From Clostridia bacterium (GTDB lineage Bacteria; Bacillota_A; Clostridia; Oscillospirales; CAG-272), in the NCBI GenBank assembly GCA_017632155.1, contig JAGBRZ010000200.1, positions 62,001 to 126,000 on the forward strand: a stretch of 64,000 nt of DNA, in the 5' to 3' direction. Shown piece after piece: positions 17,085 through 25,941 of the stretch. The position numbers and the translations under genes were made by a program. The notes below the pieces were generated by a model. The model was not told the DNA's origin. It made no database searches and saw nothing but the letters and a program-made list of their open reading frames with translations. Numbering within the stretch: position 1 is the stretch's first letter; each line of letters opens with the position of its first letter.

Positions 17085-19022
17085 TCAATTTTGACCTTTG
17101 GCGGTGGCGGCAATCAGTCCGCCAGCAAGAATAATTTCTATCTGTCTATCCGAGAGAACGCAATCAAGAGCGATCTTGGATCCGTTAGATTTGTTTACCA
17201 TATAATATTTACCATTCTTTACACTTGAATGGAGATCGCACAGTTCGATTTCATCGCCTTCATTGATTCTGTCGTAATCTGAAGGATCAGCGAATGTCAT
17301 CGGCAAAATACCGGCATTGATAAGATTATCCTTATGAATTCTCGCAAAACTCTTGGCTACTACTGCACGAATTCCGAGATAGAGCGGAACAAGAGCTGCA
17401 TGCTCTCTCGAAGAGCCCTGTCCGTAGTTTACTCCACCGACAATAATGCTGTTGCCCATCCGCTTTGCTCTTTCAGCAAATGAAGCGTCACATACGTTAA
17501 AGCAGAATTCGCTCATCTTCGGTATATTGGATCTGTAAGGAAGTACCGCTGCACCTGCAGGCATTATATGGTCGGTTGTGATATTGTCTCCGACTTTAAG
17601 AGAAACAGGAACAGTTATTACATCATCGAGAGGCTTGGTTTCAGGATAGCTCTTGATATTCGGACCGCGAAGGACTTCGGCTGTTTTAGCGCTTTCTGCA
17701 TCGAGAGGCGCAATTACGCCGCTATCGTCGATCAAAAACTCATCGAGAATCTTTATCGTCGGGCACTCGCCCAATGTTCTGGGGTCGGTAATTACGCCCG
17801 TAACAGCGGATGCAACAGCCACCTCGGGAGAAACGAGATATACACCGGCATCGCGAGTGCCACTTCTGCCCTCGAAGTTTCTGTTAAATGTACGAAGAGA
17901 TATTCCACCCGATTCAGGAGAAAATCCCATACCTATACAGGGTCCGCAAGCACATTCAAGAAGTCTTGCGCCCGAGGCGATAATGTCTGTCAATGCACCA
18001 CAATCTGCAAGCATTGCGAGAACCTGCTTAGAGCCTGGAGAAACAGACATACTAACCTGCGGTGCAACCGTCTTACCCTTAAGAATTGCGGCGACCGAAA
18101 GCATATCGGCAAGTGAGGAGTTCGTGCAAGAACCAACGCAAACCTGAGAAATAGGCATACCTGCAAGTTCACTGATTTTCTTGATGTTATCGGGGGAATG
18201 CGGACAAGCCGCCATAGGTTCAAGTGTTGAGAGATCGATATCTATGATCTTATCATATTCTGCATCTGCATCCGAATAGATAGGCGAATAATCTTCTTCT
18301 CTTCCTTGTGCAATCAAGAACGCTTTTGTCACTTCATCTGCGGGGAAAATAGAAGTTGTCGCGCCAAGCTCGGCGCCCATATTGGTTATAGTGGCTCTCT
18401 GAGGAACAGTAAGCGATTTGACACCTTCTCCGCCCCATTCTATGATTGCTCCGACTCCTCCCTTTACAGAGAGAATTCGAAGTATTTCAAGGCTAACGTC
18501 CTTAGCGGTTACCCAAGGCGAAAGTTTACCCGTAAGGTTTACTTTATACATTTTGGGCATAATCATCGAATATGCACCACCGCCCATTGCAACCGCAACG
18601 TCAAGTCCCCCCGCTCCAAAAGCGAGCATACCAATTCCACCGGCAGTAGGAGTATGACTATCAGAGCCAATCAAGGTCTTGCCGGGCACTGCAAATCTTT
18701 CTAGATTAACCTGATGACAAATGCCGTTTCCGGGACGAGAGTAATGAATTCCGTATTTTGCTGCGGCAGTTCTGATGAATCTATGGTCATCTGCATTCAT
18801 AAATCCGGATTGCAGAGTGTTGTGGTCGATATATGCTACAGAAAGATCGGTTTTTACGCGATCAATCCCCATAGCTTCAAATTCAATATATGCCATAGTA
18901 CCTGTGGCATCCTGAGTAAGAGTTCTGTCTATCTTTATAGATATTTCACTTCCGGGAGTCATATCTCCGGTAACCAGATGTGCCGCGATAATTTTTTCTG
19001 CAATAGTTTTCGGTGTTCTCAT
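17085..19022 (-). CDS. acn: Aconitate hydratase (aconitase)
   Basis: 645 residues, the compact single-chain aconitase size seen in Clostridia. The 4Fe-4S ligands appear as V-G-S-C-T-N-S-S (near residue 298) and C-A-C-G-P-C-I-G-M-G (near 355-358). The substrate-binding S-D-S-H-T-P and the C-terminal swivel domain with Y-G-Q-G-S-S-R-E-H are present. It isomerises citrate to isocitrate. The start is directly after the citrate synthase stop (no gap), pointing to coupled translation. The related large subunit of isopropylmalate isomerase is shorter and lacks the swivel domain. Confidence 0.95.
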   Translation of the reverse strand: MRTPKTIAEKIIAAHLVTGDMTPGSEISIKIDRTLTQDATGTMAYIEFEAMGIDRVKTDLSVAYIDHNTLQSGFMNADDHRFIRTAAAKYGIHYSRPGNGICHQVNLERFAVPGKTLIGSDSHTPTAGGIGMLAFGAGGLDVAVAMGGGAYSMIMPKMYKVNLTGKLSPWVTAKDVSLEILRILSVKGGVGAIIEWGGEGVKSLTVPQRATITNMGAELGATTSIFPADEVTKAFLIAQGREEDYSPIYSDADAEYDKIIDIDLSTLEPMAACPHSPDNIKKISELAGMPISQVCVGSCTNSSLADMLSVAAILKGKTVAPQVSMSVSPGSKQVLAMLADCGALTDIIASGARLLECACGPCIGMGFSPESGGISLRTFNRNFEGRSGTRDAGVYLVSPEVAVASAVTGVITDPRTLGECPTIKILDEFLIDDSGVIAPLDAESAKTAEVLRGPNIKSYPETKPLDDVITVPVSLKVGDNITTDHIMPAGAAVLPYRSNIPKMSEFCFNVCDASFAERAKRMGNSIIVGGVNYGQGSSREHAALVPLYLGIRAVVAKSFARIHKDNLINAGILPMTFADPSDYDRINEGDEIELCDLHSSVKNGKYYMVNKSNGSKIALDCVLSDRQIEIILAGGLIAATAKGQN

Positions 19023-20390
19023 TTATTCTTCTTCCTTTCGAAAGGTTACAATCAATTTTTCAAGTTCAGGAGTAGATATAACGGTCTGACGTCCTGCAGC
19101 ATATTGCTCATCAACCCAAGCTTTAATTTTAGAAACGAGGGGATCTTTCTTTGTGATCATGTCATCACCGGTTAATCTGTAGTGAGCGTTTATCCAATAT
19201 GCTATGCCTGCCGCTCCGGATGTTGAGCTGACGGTTACACCTGCAGGTCTGTTCAGTATCGCGCCTGTATCAAAGATATTATAAATCTCCTCATTCTTCA
19301 GCATTCCGTCAGCGTGAATACCAGCACGAGTCATATTAAAATCTTCTCCTACAAAAGGTGTTCTCGGCGGAATATGATAATTCATCTCTTTTGTAAAGTA
19401 ATCCGCAATTTCAGTTATTACAGTCGGATCCATTCCATCAAGAGTGCCTCGAAGCGAAGCATATTCAAATACCATAGCCTCAAGTGGCACATTACCTGTT
19501 CTCTCGCCTATTCCAAGCAGTGAACAGTTTACCGCACAAGCACCAAACAACCAAGCACAAGTAGCGTTCGCGACTCCCTTATAGAAATCATTATGACCGT
19601 GCCATTCAAGTTGCTCGCTCGGAACGTCAGAATAGTGCTGCAAGCCGTAAATTATGCCGGGTACGCTTCGTGGCAAAGCAACTTCACTGTAAGGAACACC
19701 ATAACCCATAGTATCGCACGCGCGGATCTTAACGGGGATTCCCGCTTCTCGCGACATTGCCTGAATCGCATTTACAAAAGGTACAACAAAGCCGTAGAAA
19801 TCAGCTCGAGTAATATCTTCAAAATGGCATCTCGGGCGAATACCCATTTCAAGCGCAGCATGGATGGTCTGAAGATAATGGTCCATAGCCTGACCACGGG
19901 ACATGCCAAGCTTCTTAAAGATGTGATAATCCGAACAAGAAACAAGAATGCCGGTTTCTTTTATACCAAGGTCTTTAACAAGTTTGAAGTCTTCAAGACT
20001 CGCCCTGATCCAAGTTGTGATCTCAGGAAATTCAAGACCTAGTTCCTGGCATGCATGGAGCGCTTTTCTGTCATTTTCACTATAAACAAAAAATTCTGTT
20101 GCCCTGATGATTCCCTTGGGTCCGCCAAGTTTATTTAAAAGCTTATATAAGTCAACGATCTGTTTTGGAGAATACGGTGCTTGAGATTGCATACCATCTC
20201 TGAAAGATGTATCGGTAATCCATATTTCGGAAGGCATTCCAAGAGGAACTCTTCGATGGTTAAATGGCACCTTGGGGATTTCCGTGTATGTGTATATCTC
20301 GCGGTAGAGATTGGGCTCTTCTATATCCTGAAGCTGATATCTATATGATTTTTGTTCGAGCAGATTTGATTTTTTGGATATTTCTATCAT
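19023..20390 (-). CDS. Re-citrate synthase-type HMGL-fold condensing enzyme
   Basis: 455 residues of the DRE-TIM metallolyase family, with T-S-F-R-D-G-M-Q-S-Q at residues 61-70 and the metal-binding H-G-H-N-D near residue 264. The family includes isopropylmalate and homocitrate synthases; length, the N-terminal E-P-N-L-Y-R-E-I-Y-x-Y block and the operon with aconitase and isocitrate dehydrogenase fit the Re-face-specific citrate synthase described in Clostridium kluyveri and some sulfate reducers. It would condense acetyl-CoA and oxaloacetate in place of the usual Si-citrate synthase. A GGAGGAAC site and a promoter at 20423-20451 precede it. Homocitrate or citramalate synthesis is the alternative, less likely in this context. 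Confidence 0.83.
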   Translation of the reverse strand: MIEISKKSNLLEQKSYRYQLQDIEEPNLYREIYTYTEIPKVPFNHRRVPLGMPSEIWITDTSFRDGMQSQAPYSPKQIVDLYKLLNKLGGPKGIIRATEFFVYSENDRKALHACQELGLEFPEITTWIRASLEDFKLVKDLGIKETGILVSCSDYHIFKKLGMSRGQAMDHYLQTIHAALEMGIRPRCHFEDITRADFYGFVVPFVNAIQAMSREAGIPVKIRACDTMGYGVPYSEVALPRSVPGIIYGLQHYSDVPSEQLEWHGHNDFYKGVANATCAWLFGACAVNCSLLGIGERTGNVPLEAMVFEYASLRGTLDGMDPTVITEIADYFTKEMNYHIPPRTPFVGEDFNMTRAGIHADGMLKNEEIYNIFDTGAILNRPAGVTVSSTSGAAGIAYWINAHYRLTGDDMITKKDPLVSKIKAWVDEQYAAGRQTVISTPELEKLIVTFRKEEE

Positions 20391-20422
20391 ATCTGTTCCT
20401 CCATCTTAAAATATTTTCTAAT

Positions 20423-20451
20423 ATTATACTACATCTCAAATCGAATTGCAA
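20423..20451 (-). promoter_or_regulatory. Promoter of the citrate synthase-aconitase-icd operon
   Basis: On the minus strand, TTGCAA (20446-20451), 17 bases and TATAAT (20423-20428) lie about 33 bases before the start. The surrounding ACTTGCAATT is identical in two other promoters of this window. The rest of the 280-base gap to udp is AT-rich, with nothing else recognised. Confidence 0.75.
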
Positions 20452-20612
20452 GTGTTTTGAACAAATTTTTCATATTTTTATGAAATTTTATTATTTTGAT
20501 GCCTTATTTTGCAACTTTTAGTATATGTTAATGCATTGGTAACCAATCATTGCCACATTTTAACATTGATTTTAAGTTAATTGTAAAAAATAAAGAAATT
20601 TTGCCAAAGCTA

Positions 20613-20640
20613 TTGATTTTTTCATCGTTTTCTGTAATAA
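20613..20640 (+). promoter_or_regulatory. Possible promoter of the udp-like gene
   Basis: TTGATT (20613-20618) and TAATAA (20635-20640) are 16 bases apart, 33 bases before the ATG at 20673. The -10 match is weak. Confidence 0.35.
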
Positions 20641-20672
20641 TATATATAACCTATCATTTCGGAGGACTAATC

Positions 20673-21440
20673 ATGTTAAAGACCGAAGGACTTCAATATC
20701 ATATTAACTGCTGTCCCGGCGATGTCGGAGGCTACTGCATACTTCCCGGTGATCCCGGACGTGTACCTAAAATCGCTGCTTATCTCGATGATCCTGTATT
20801 TATTTCTCAAAACAGAGAGTACACAATTTATACTGGAACAATTAAAGGAGAAAGAGTAAGTGTTTGCTCAACCGGTATCGGAGGGCCTTCAACAGCAATT
20901 GCCGTTGAAGAGCTTGCGGCATGCGGAGCACATACATTTATTAGAGTGGGAACAAGCGGCGGCATTTCAACCATTGTACGTGCCGGAGATGTTGTTGTCG
21001 CAACCGGTGCAGTACGCCAAGACGGAACTAGCGGCGAATATGCACCTTATGAATTTCCTGCTGTATCCGATCCCGATGTTCTATTCGCACTAATTGAGGC
21101 AGCCAAAGACAATAAGTACTCCTATCACGCGGGTGTAGTTCAAAGTAAAGACTCTTTTTATGGACAGCACAGCCCTAACAAAATGCCCACCGCAAGCGCT
21201 CTCAACGAAAAATGGGAAGCTTGGAAAAGACTTGGCGTTCTTGCAAGCGAAATGGAGGCATCTACACTCTTTGTAGTAGGCGCAGCACTTGGATTGAGAT
21301 GCGGCGCAGTTTTCCATGTAGTTTGGAACCAAGAAAGAGCTGCACTCGGGCTTGATACCGACGCAGAGGAAGATCACGATACCGATAAAGCGATCAGGAC
21401 TGCCATTCGCGCACTTGAGATTATGATCGAACAACAATAA
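20673..21440 (+). CDS. udp: Uridine phosphorylase-type nucleoside phosphorylase
   Basis: 255 residues from ATG at 20673, chosen for the GGAGGA site at 20661-20666; the longer frame from 20550 crosses the promoter region. NP-I family signatures are visible: L-P-G-D-P-G-R near the start, [25 protein letters not shown], and [10 protein letters not shown], which holds the ribose-binding Met-Glu. The enzyme splits uridine (or a related nucleoside) with phosphate to base and ribose-1-phosphate for salvage. Uridine is the best guess from Q-D-G-T-S-G-E-Y; purine specificity is not excluded. It is monocistronic, ending in a terminator. Confidence 0.85.
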   Translation: MLKTEGLQYHINCCPGDVGGYCILPGDPGRVPKIAAYLDDPVFISQNREYTIYTGTIKGERVSVCSTGIGGPSTAIAVEELAACGAHTFIRVGTSGGISTIVRAGDVVVATGAVRQDGTSGEYAPYEFPAVSDPDVLFALIEAAKDNKYSYHAGVVQSKDSFYGQHSPNKMPTASALNEKWEAWKRLGVLASEMEASTLFVVGAALGLRCGAVFHVVWNQERAALGLDTDAEEDHDTDKAIRTAIRALEIMIEQQ

Positions 21441-21467
21441 AAGAAGCCCCGTTCGGGGCTTCTTTTA
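21441..21467. terminator. Bidirectional terminator between udp and the E2-like gene
   Basis: A ten-base-pair stem (AAGAAGCCCC with GGGGCTTCTT) around a GTTC loop is followed by TTTATT. The A-rich left flank gives T residues on the other strand, so it serves both converging genes. Confidence 0.9.
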
Positions 21468-22427
21468 TTAATCAATATCTTCAAACAACTCTGTAGCCTT
21501 TGTTTCGAGGCATTCGGGATTTTCTACTATCTTCTTAAAATACTTAAAAGCAGAGGCAAAATAAAATCCGTCGCAGATTCTTTCATCCGTTACAGCCTTT
21601 ATATCAATATAACGCTTTTTATTAAGATTTCCATTCTTATCGTATTCGAATACAGTGCGTTTTCTGCCGTAGGAAAGAAATACGGGTAGATTGCCGAAAT
21701 CATAAATATGATGGTAGATAGGATTGATACCGAGAGAACCCATGCTGGTAACGATCATAGATCCGTAGAATGGCAACAGATCCATAAACGCCTTGGGAAG
21801 AATTCCAATATAATCAAGACACTTTACGAGCCACACAATAAATCTCAGTATAAAACCGGGAATTATATTAAATACCTTGATCAGTTTATCAAATGAAGTT
21901 TCCTTATCAAGCGAAGCTATTGCATCTGTCGCGACGACATTAAATTTTTCATAAACATCATCAAGTGTATCATCAGGGGCAAATTTAACCTTAATGACAG
22001 TGTCGGGAGCACTGAGTGACATCTCCTTCTTGATAGTCATTACAAACACGATCTCATTTCTTGCGTATATCTTCTGACCGCTGACAAATCTGTTGACTGC
22101 AGGACGTTGGGTGATTGTTCTGAGATATGCAGCAAGAAGAATATGAAGGAACGAAAAATTAGTCTTGCCTTCAAGAACCTTTTGTCTGCAAAGCAAGTCA
22201 GCCTTTGATACCTCAATCTTGTCTGCAAAAGTATTTTGGGCATCACTCCGGTTTTTCATAATATACGGCATCAGTCTGTTCATCGGCTGAAGAGTTCTAA
22301 GTTTTCTGCCATCGCTTCTGTCACCGAGGCGTCTTCTTCTCTTCTTATACTCCAAAGGCTTAACTTCGGATTCATTGAGAGTTACGTTTTCGTTTTTGTC
22401 TTTAAGCATTATATTTACCGCTTTCAT
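21468..22427 (-). CDS. E2-like (CAT-fold) acyltransferase domain protein, probably catalytically altered
   Basis: 319 residues resembling the catalytic domain of 2-oxoacid dehydrogenase E2 subunits, without the lipoyl and E1/E3-binding domains. A basic stretch K-K-R-R-R-R-L-G-D-R (about residues 29-38) opens it. The fold-typical segments (L-H-I-L-L-A-A-Y, G-S-M-I-V-T-S-M-G-S-L-G, P-V-F-L-S-Y-G) are present. The motif that normally reads D-H-R-x-x-D-G is D-E-R-I-C-D-G here (residues 281-287), so the catalytic His is Glu282 while Asp286 is kept. No E1 or E3 gene is nearby. It may be a non-transferring scaffold or use other chemistry. A good promoter precedes it, but the ribosome binding site at ATG 22427 is poor. 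Confidence 0.7.
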   Translation of the reverse strand: MKAVNIMLKDKNENVTLNESEVKPLEYKKRRRRLGDRSDGRKLRTLQPMNRLMPYIMKNRSDAQNTFADKIEVSKADLLCRQKVLEGKTNFSFLHILLAAYLRTITQRPAVNRFVSGQKIYARNEIVFVMTIKKEMSLSAPDTVIKVKFAPDDTLDDVYEKFNVVATDAIASLDKETSFDKLIKVFNIIPGFILRFIVWLVKCLDYIGILPKAFMDLLPFYGSMIVTSMGSLGINPIYHHIYDFGNLPVFLSYGRKRTVFEYDKNGNLNKKRYIDIKAVTDERICDGFYFASAFKYFKKIVENPECLETKATELFEDID

Positions 22428-22445
22428 TTTTTGTTTTGATGATAA

Positions 22446-22474
22446 ATTATACCTTATTTACGGACAAATTGCAA
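22446..22474 (-). promoter_or_regulatory. Promoter of the E2-like gene
   Basis: On the minus strand, TTGCAA (22469-22474), 17 bases and TATAAT (22446-22451) lie 19 bases before ATG 22427. It shares ACTTGCAATT with the citrate and thioesterase promoters. Confidence 0.7.
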
Positions 22475-22533
22475 GTGTTATTTTGAAAATAATATTATTT
22501 TTTTTATTTAATTTAATTTTGCCTCAATTATTA

Positions 22534-22562
22534 TTGATATTCAGCGTAAAATATGGTATAAT
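22534..22562 (+). promoter_or_regulatory. Promoter of rnhA
   Basis: TTGATA (22534-22539), 17 bases and TATAAT (22557-22562) with an extended TGG before the -10. The predicted transcript starts after the upstream ATG at 22566, which argues for the inner start of rnhA at 22593. Confidence 0.75.
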
Positions 22563-22592
22563 ATAATGCAATCATGCTCAAAAGAGGACATA

Positions 22593-23030
22593 ATGAAAGA
22601 AGTAGCGATTTATACAGACGGTGCTTGCAGAGGAAATCCCGGTCCCGGCGGATGGGGTGCAATACTGGTTTACGGTGAACATAAAAAAGAGCTTTCGGAT
22701 GGAGAGCCTTCCACTACTAACAACAGAATGGAGCTTATGGGAGCAATTCGTGCCCTTGAAGAATTGAAGTTTCCCTGCTCCGTCACACTAACAACCGATT
22801 CCAAATATCTTTGTGATGCCGTTACAAAGGGATGGGTATACTCCTGGAAGAAAAAAGGATGGATGAGAAGCAAAAACGAACCCGCAGCCAATCCCGATCT
22901 TTGGGAACGCTTGCTCAAGCAGCTTGACATCCACAAAGTTACCTTTATCTGGGTAAAAGGTCATAACGGGCACCCTTACAATGAACGCTGTGACGAGCTT
23001 GCTACGGCGTCTGCTGATAGATATAAATAA
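22593..23030 (+). CDS. rnhA: Ribonuclease HI
   Basis: 145 residues from ATG at 22593 with a GAGGA site at 22584-22588; a frame from 22566 would start at or before the predicted transcript end. The four acidic catalytic residues appear in Y-T-D-G-A-C, N-R-M-E-L-M, T-T-D-S-K-Y and C-D-E-L-A, with the G-N-P-G-P-G-G-W-G loop and the basic W-K-K-K-G-W handle that grips hybrids. It cuts RNA in RNA-DNA hybrids during replication. Single-gene transcript between a strong promoter and a shared terminator. Confidence 0.97.
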   Translation: MKEVAIYTDGACRGNPGPGGWGAILVYGEHKKELSDGEPSTTNNRMELMGAIRALEELKFPCSVTLTTDSKYLCDAVTKGWVYSWKKKGWMRSKNEPAANPDLWERLLKQLDIHKVTFIWVKGHNGHPYNERCDELATASADRYK

Positions 23031-23058
23031 GAAGCGCTTATTTGCGCTTCTTATTTTT
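23029..23058. terminator. Bidirectional terminator between rnhA and the CPBP protease gene
   Basis: A nine-base-pair stem (AAGAAGCGC with GCGCTTCTT) around a TTATTT loop is followed by ATTTTTTG. It overlaps the end of the CPBP frame and can serve both convergent genes. Confidence 0.85.
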
Positions 23059-23835
23059 TGTATAGATTTCTTCAACCTGCTCAGGAGTTATCTTCTTCAA
23101 CCATAATACCATAAATACCAAAGCAAATACTCCAAGTACAGCGGTGATTGTAACTGTTATCGAATCCCAGATAATTCCTGTTCCCAGAGTCGGTATCAAA
23201 AATCCGCAGAAATCATAGATTGCATGTAGAGCAACGCATATCCAAATACATCTTGTATAAAGCAAAACAATTGCACACATACCGCCAATAAGGAAGGAAT
23301 ATCCTACTTGAAGCAACACTCCTCCAACGCCTCCGCCGGACAACAAGTTAAATAGATGAACCGCACCAAATGCTGCAGATGAAATAACAGTAGCTTTGAA
23401 TATACTACCTGATGTTTTTCTGCGTTTTTCTAGTATGTATGGAAACAGAACACCTCTGAAAGCAAATTCCTCAAACAAGCCTATCATTAATGATTCCAAT
23501 GCAAAAATAGCAATGTACCAATAGGGCTTGGTTACGTAAGCTGCGCCGCTGATAACTCCTATAATGGGGAAATTATTAACCACAACAGCCAAAGGCACCC
23601 AAGTATACAACAAGTACTTCACCCTATTAGTCTTTGTTAAGCCAAGCACATTGTATTCCATATAGATACACAGAGGAACAAAAACTAAGCTGCCCGCAGT
23701 TCTTGTCAGTATTATCTGAATCATTTGATTCATAACCGGATCTTCATACAGATCAATCGGCTTTAATTCCAGAAACAACAAGATTGCAGAAGGTATCAAA
23801 AGTATGATTCCGAATAATTTTTTATTAATCTTCAC
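23038..23835 (-). CDS. CPBP-family intramembrane metalloprotease (CAAX/Abi-like)
   Basis: 265 residues, about eight membrane segments. The family motifs are present: E-E-F-A-F-R (EExxxR), F-G-A-V-H-L-F (FxxxH) and H-A-I-Y-D-F. These glutamate-type intramembrane proteases process lipidated or membrane proteins; bacterial members are often linked to peptide modification or immunity, but most substrates are unknown. The start is GTG at 23835, supported by a GAGGAG site seven bases before it, and it overlaps the lgt stop (GTGA). Co-translation with lgt hints at a role around lipoprotein maturation, which is inference only. Confidence 0.88.
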   Translation of the reverse strand: MKINKKLFGIILLIPSAILLFLELKPIDLYEDPVMNQMIQIILTRTAGSLVFVPLCIYMEYNVLGLTKTNRVKYLLYTWVPLAVVVNNFPIIGVISGAAYVTKPYWYIAIFALESLMIGLFEEFAFRGVLFPYILEKRRKTSGSIFKATVISSAAFGAVHLFNLLSGGGVGGVLLQVGYSFLIGGMCAIVLLYTRCIWICVALHAIYDFCGFLIPTLGTGIIWDSITVTITAVLGVFALVFMVLWLKKITPEQVEEIYTKNKKRK

Positions 23836-24611
23836 TTCGGTTCTCCTCTTGATTGTTTTTTATATTCGGAAAACGTGTAAATGAATATTGGTACAGAAAG
23901 TACAAGCAGAATAATTGAGGTTAGCTGAGAAGGCGTCAAAAAGTCTACAAACGTGCTTCCTCTATAATCATCTCTCAGCATTTCCGCAAAGATACGCCAT
24001 ATACCGTAAACAGACATATAAATTGCCATAGTTCCGGGAATCTTTTTTGATGCAAGAATAGCAAGGAGTGCGCAAAGGGTAAATAAGAATATCGCCTCAA
24101 ACAACTGTACCGGAACCACACAAGCCTCCAGGCTTACGTGATAAATACCATACCACGCATCGGTAACTTGTCCATGACAGCAGCCGGCAGTAAGGCAACC
24201 GAGTCTTCCGAATCCGTGTGCGGCAGTTATCGAAACTGCGGCAAAGTCCAGTAGTCTTGGGAAATACTTCACATTTTCCTTTGACTTAAATACGAAGTGA
24301 CCAATCACAAAGTATCCAATCAAAAAAGTCATAACACCGCCAACAAGCCCGCCGAGAAAAGTGGCGCCGGTAGAAGCGTTGATCGCAAACTCCTCGCCAT
24401 CCAACCAGTTATATATCGCCTGCGTAAAAACTGCGCTGAAGTAGCCAAATCCAATAGCGACACTTCCAATTAATAATATAAAGTTGAACAGTTTGGCAGA
24501 GACTTTATCCTTATCGGCAAATATTCTTGCAATTACAAGCGCAGAAATTACACCGACTGCAAGAAAAATATCATAAAAGGTCATACCAAAAATAATTTCA
24601 TACGGGTACAT
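23832..24611 (-). CDS. lgt: Prolipoprotein diacylglyceryl transferase
   Basis: 259 residues from ATG at 24611 with AGGTGG five bases before; a GTG at 24620 starts the longer frame. Seven membrane helices are predicted. The Lgt signature H-G-F-G-R-L-G-C-L-T-A-G-C-C-H-G is present, with the essential Arg, and the C-terminal R-I-F-A-E-M-L-R-D-D-Y-R. Lgt adds diacylglycerol from phosphatidylglycerol to the lipobox Cys, the first step of lipoprotein maturation. It lies 17 bases after the amidohydrolase gene and overlaps the CPBP protease gene downstream. Confidence 0.95.
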   Translation of the reverse strand: MYPYEIIFGMTFYDIFLAVGVISALVIARIFADKDKVSAKLFNFILLIGSVAIGFGYFSAVFTQAIYNWLDGEEFAINASTGATFLGGLVGGVMTFLIGYFVIGHFVFKSKENVKYFPRLLDFAAVSITAAHGFGRLGCLTAGCCHGQVTDAWYGIYHVSLEACVVPVQLFEAIFLFTLCALLAILASKKIPGTMAIYMSVYGIWRIFAEMLRDDYRGSTFVDFLTPSQLTSIILLVLSVPIFIYTFSEYKKQSRGEPK

Positions 24612-24628
24612 TAAAACCACCTACATAA

Positions 24629-25933
24629 TTAATTCGCATATTTTATTGCGAGTATCGCAAGAAACGCAGCAGCATCGGCAAGAGAATCTTCGTCAATATC
24701 AAACATAGGCGTGTGATGCGGACTTGCAAGTTCTGTGCCAAACAAGAAATTTGTCGCTTTTCCGCCATTTTGGATAACTCGATTCATAAAAGCCGTGCAA
24801 TCTTCGCTTGCATTCATATTGGCAACAAGCACAAGATCGTCGAAAATGTCAGTTTCTTCCGCTATTCCATATAGCTCTTTAGAAAATACTATATCAGGCT
24901 TAAATGAAGCAGCATGTCCTACGCACCTCATCTCACTTTCAACGCCGTATATCTGTGCGGAAGCTTTTACGATATTTTGCGCATTGTCAACCATATATGA
25001 GTTGATACAGTCGTTTTCGCCTCTTGTTTCAAACATAATCTTTGCGTAATCAGGAATAACATTTCTGCCGCTTCCACCTTGAATCACGCCAACATTAATA
25101 CGCGACGCGCCACCGCCGTGTCGAGAAATTCCGTGAAGAGAAAGTGCTGATTGAGCGGCAGCTAACAAAGCATTGTTACCCTCTTGAGGCGCAAGACCCG
25201 CGTGTGCGCTTTTTCCGAAGAATTCAGCATCAAATTTTGAAGCGCAAAGGAAACCGTCGGTAGAACATGCGAGTTTACCTCTTTTATTTGCAGAAAGCCC
25301 GAGATGTCCCGAAAAGAAGTAATCTACATCATCTACCACACCCGCCGCAGCCATTGCAGCTGCGCCTCTTACGCCCTCTTCTGCGGGTTGGAAGAGTAAC
25401 TTGACTTTGCCGGAGAATTTATCTCTGTTATCAGCAAGAAGACGTGCCAAAATTAAACCTATGGTAACGTGTCCGTCATGTCCGCAAGCGTGAGTGTATC
25501 CGGGATGAATTGACGAAAAACCTTCTCTAAATGGTCTGTGTTCTTCGCTTTCGGATTCGGAAAGCTCGTTACAATCCATATCAAATCTGAATGCAATTGT
25601 TTTAGCTGTGCCTGTACCGATTCCGTTTATAGTTGCTACCACAGCTGTGCCGCTTTCGGACATAACTTTAATAAGCTCCTCGGGCACACCTTCATACAGA
25701 GCTCTCACCCTTTCAGAAGAAAGCAGTTCGATATCCGGTGCACCGAGGATATGGTCTTTACTGATGACATCAGTGCCATATTTCACATCAAATCCGAGTT
25801 CTTTTAGATATTCAATTATTTTTGAAGCTGTTCTGAACTCACAAAATCCACACTCAGGATATTTATGAAAATCGCGACGGAGGCGAATTGCTTCTTCTTG
25901 TAACAGCTTTGCTTCTTGAATTATTCTTTTCAT
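24629..25933 (-). CDS. M20-family amidohydrolase, AbgA-like
   Basis: 434 residues from ATG at 25933, eight bases after the upstream stop; a TTG at 25954 is the alternative and neither has a good ribosome binding site. The start R-R-D-F-H-K-Y-P-E-C-G-F-C-E-F-R-T-A and the length of about 435 resemble AbgA, a p-aminobenzoyl-glutamate hydrolase subunit, more than short aminoacylases. Metal ligands are in H-A-C-G-H-D-G-H and P-A-E-E-G-V-R-G; the dimerisation lid starts near F-F-G-K-S-A-H-A-G. It should cleave an N-acyl or aryl-amide bond to an amino acid. No AbgB partner is adjacent. It is the last gene of the accessory block. Confidence 0.82.
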   Translation of the reverse strand: MKRIIQEAKLLQEEAIRLRRDFHKYPECGFCEFRTASKIIEYLKELGFDVKYGTDVISKDHILGAPDIELLSSERVRALYEGVPEELIKVMSESGTAVVATINGIGTGTAKTIAFRFDMDCNELSESESEEHRPFREGFSSIHPGYTHACGHDGHVTIGLILARLLADNRDKFSGKVKLLFQPAEEGVRGAAAMAAAGVVDDVDYFFSGHLGLSANKRGKLACSTDGFLCASKFDAEFFGKSAHAGLAPQEGNNALLAAAQSALSLHGISRHGGGASRINVGVIQGGSGRNVIPDYAKIMFETRGENDCINSYMVDNAQNIVKASAQIYGVESEMRCVGHAASFKPDIVFSKELYGIAEETDIFDDLVLVANMNASEDCTAFMNRVIQNGGKATNFLFGTELASPHHTPMFDIDEDSLADAAAFLAILAIKYAN

Positions 25934-25941
25934 TCTATACG

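Noticed and set aside
17075..17113. N-terminal extension of icd (M-P-P-P-P-K)
   Set aside because: It overlaps aconitase and lacks a ribosome binding site, while GAGGTG sits before ATG 17074.
16055..17134. 359-codon open frame opposite icd
   Set aside because: It lies wholly antisense to the well-supported icd, has no ribosome binding site and no recognisable protein pattern (Cys/Ser-rich shadow).
20550..20672. N-terminal extension of the uridine phosphorylase gene
   Set aside because: It crosses the AT-rich promoter region; GGAGGA and the conserved start place the ATG at 20673.
20391..20672. Possible riboswitch or small RNA in the citrate-udp gap
   Set aside because: The stretch is AT-rich with promoters at both sides; I found no conserved aptamer core.
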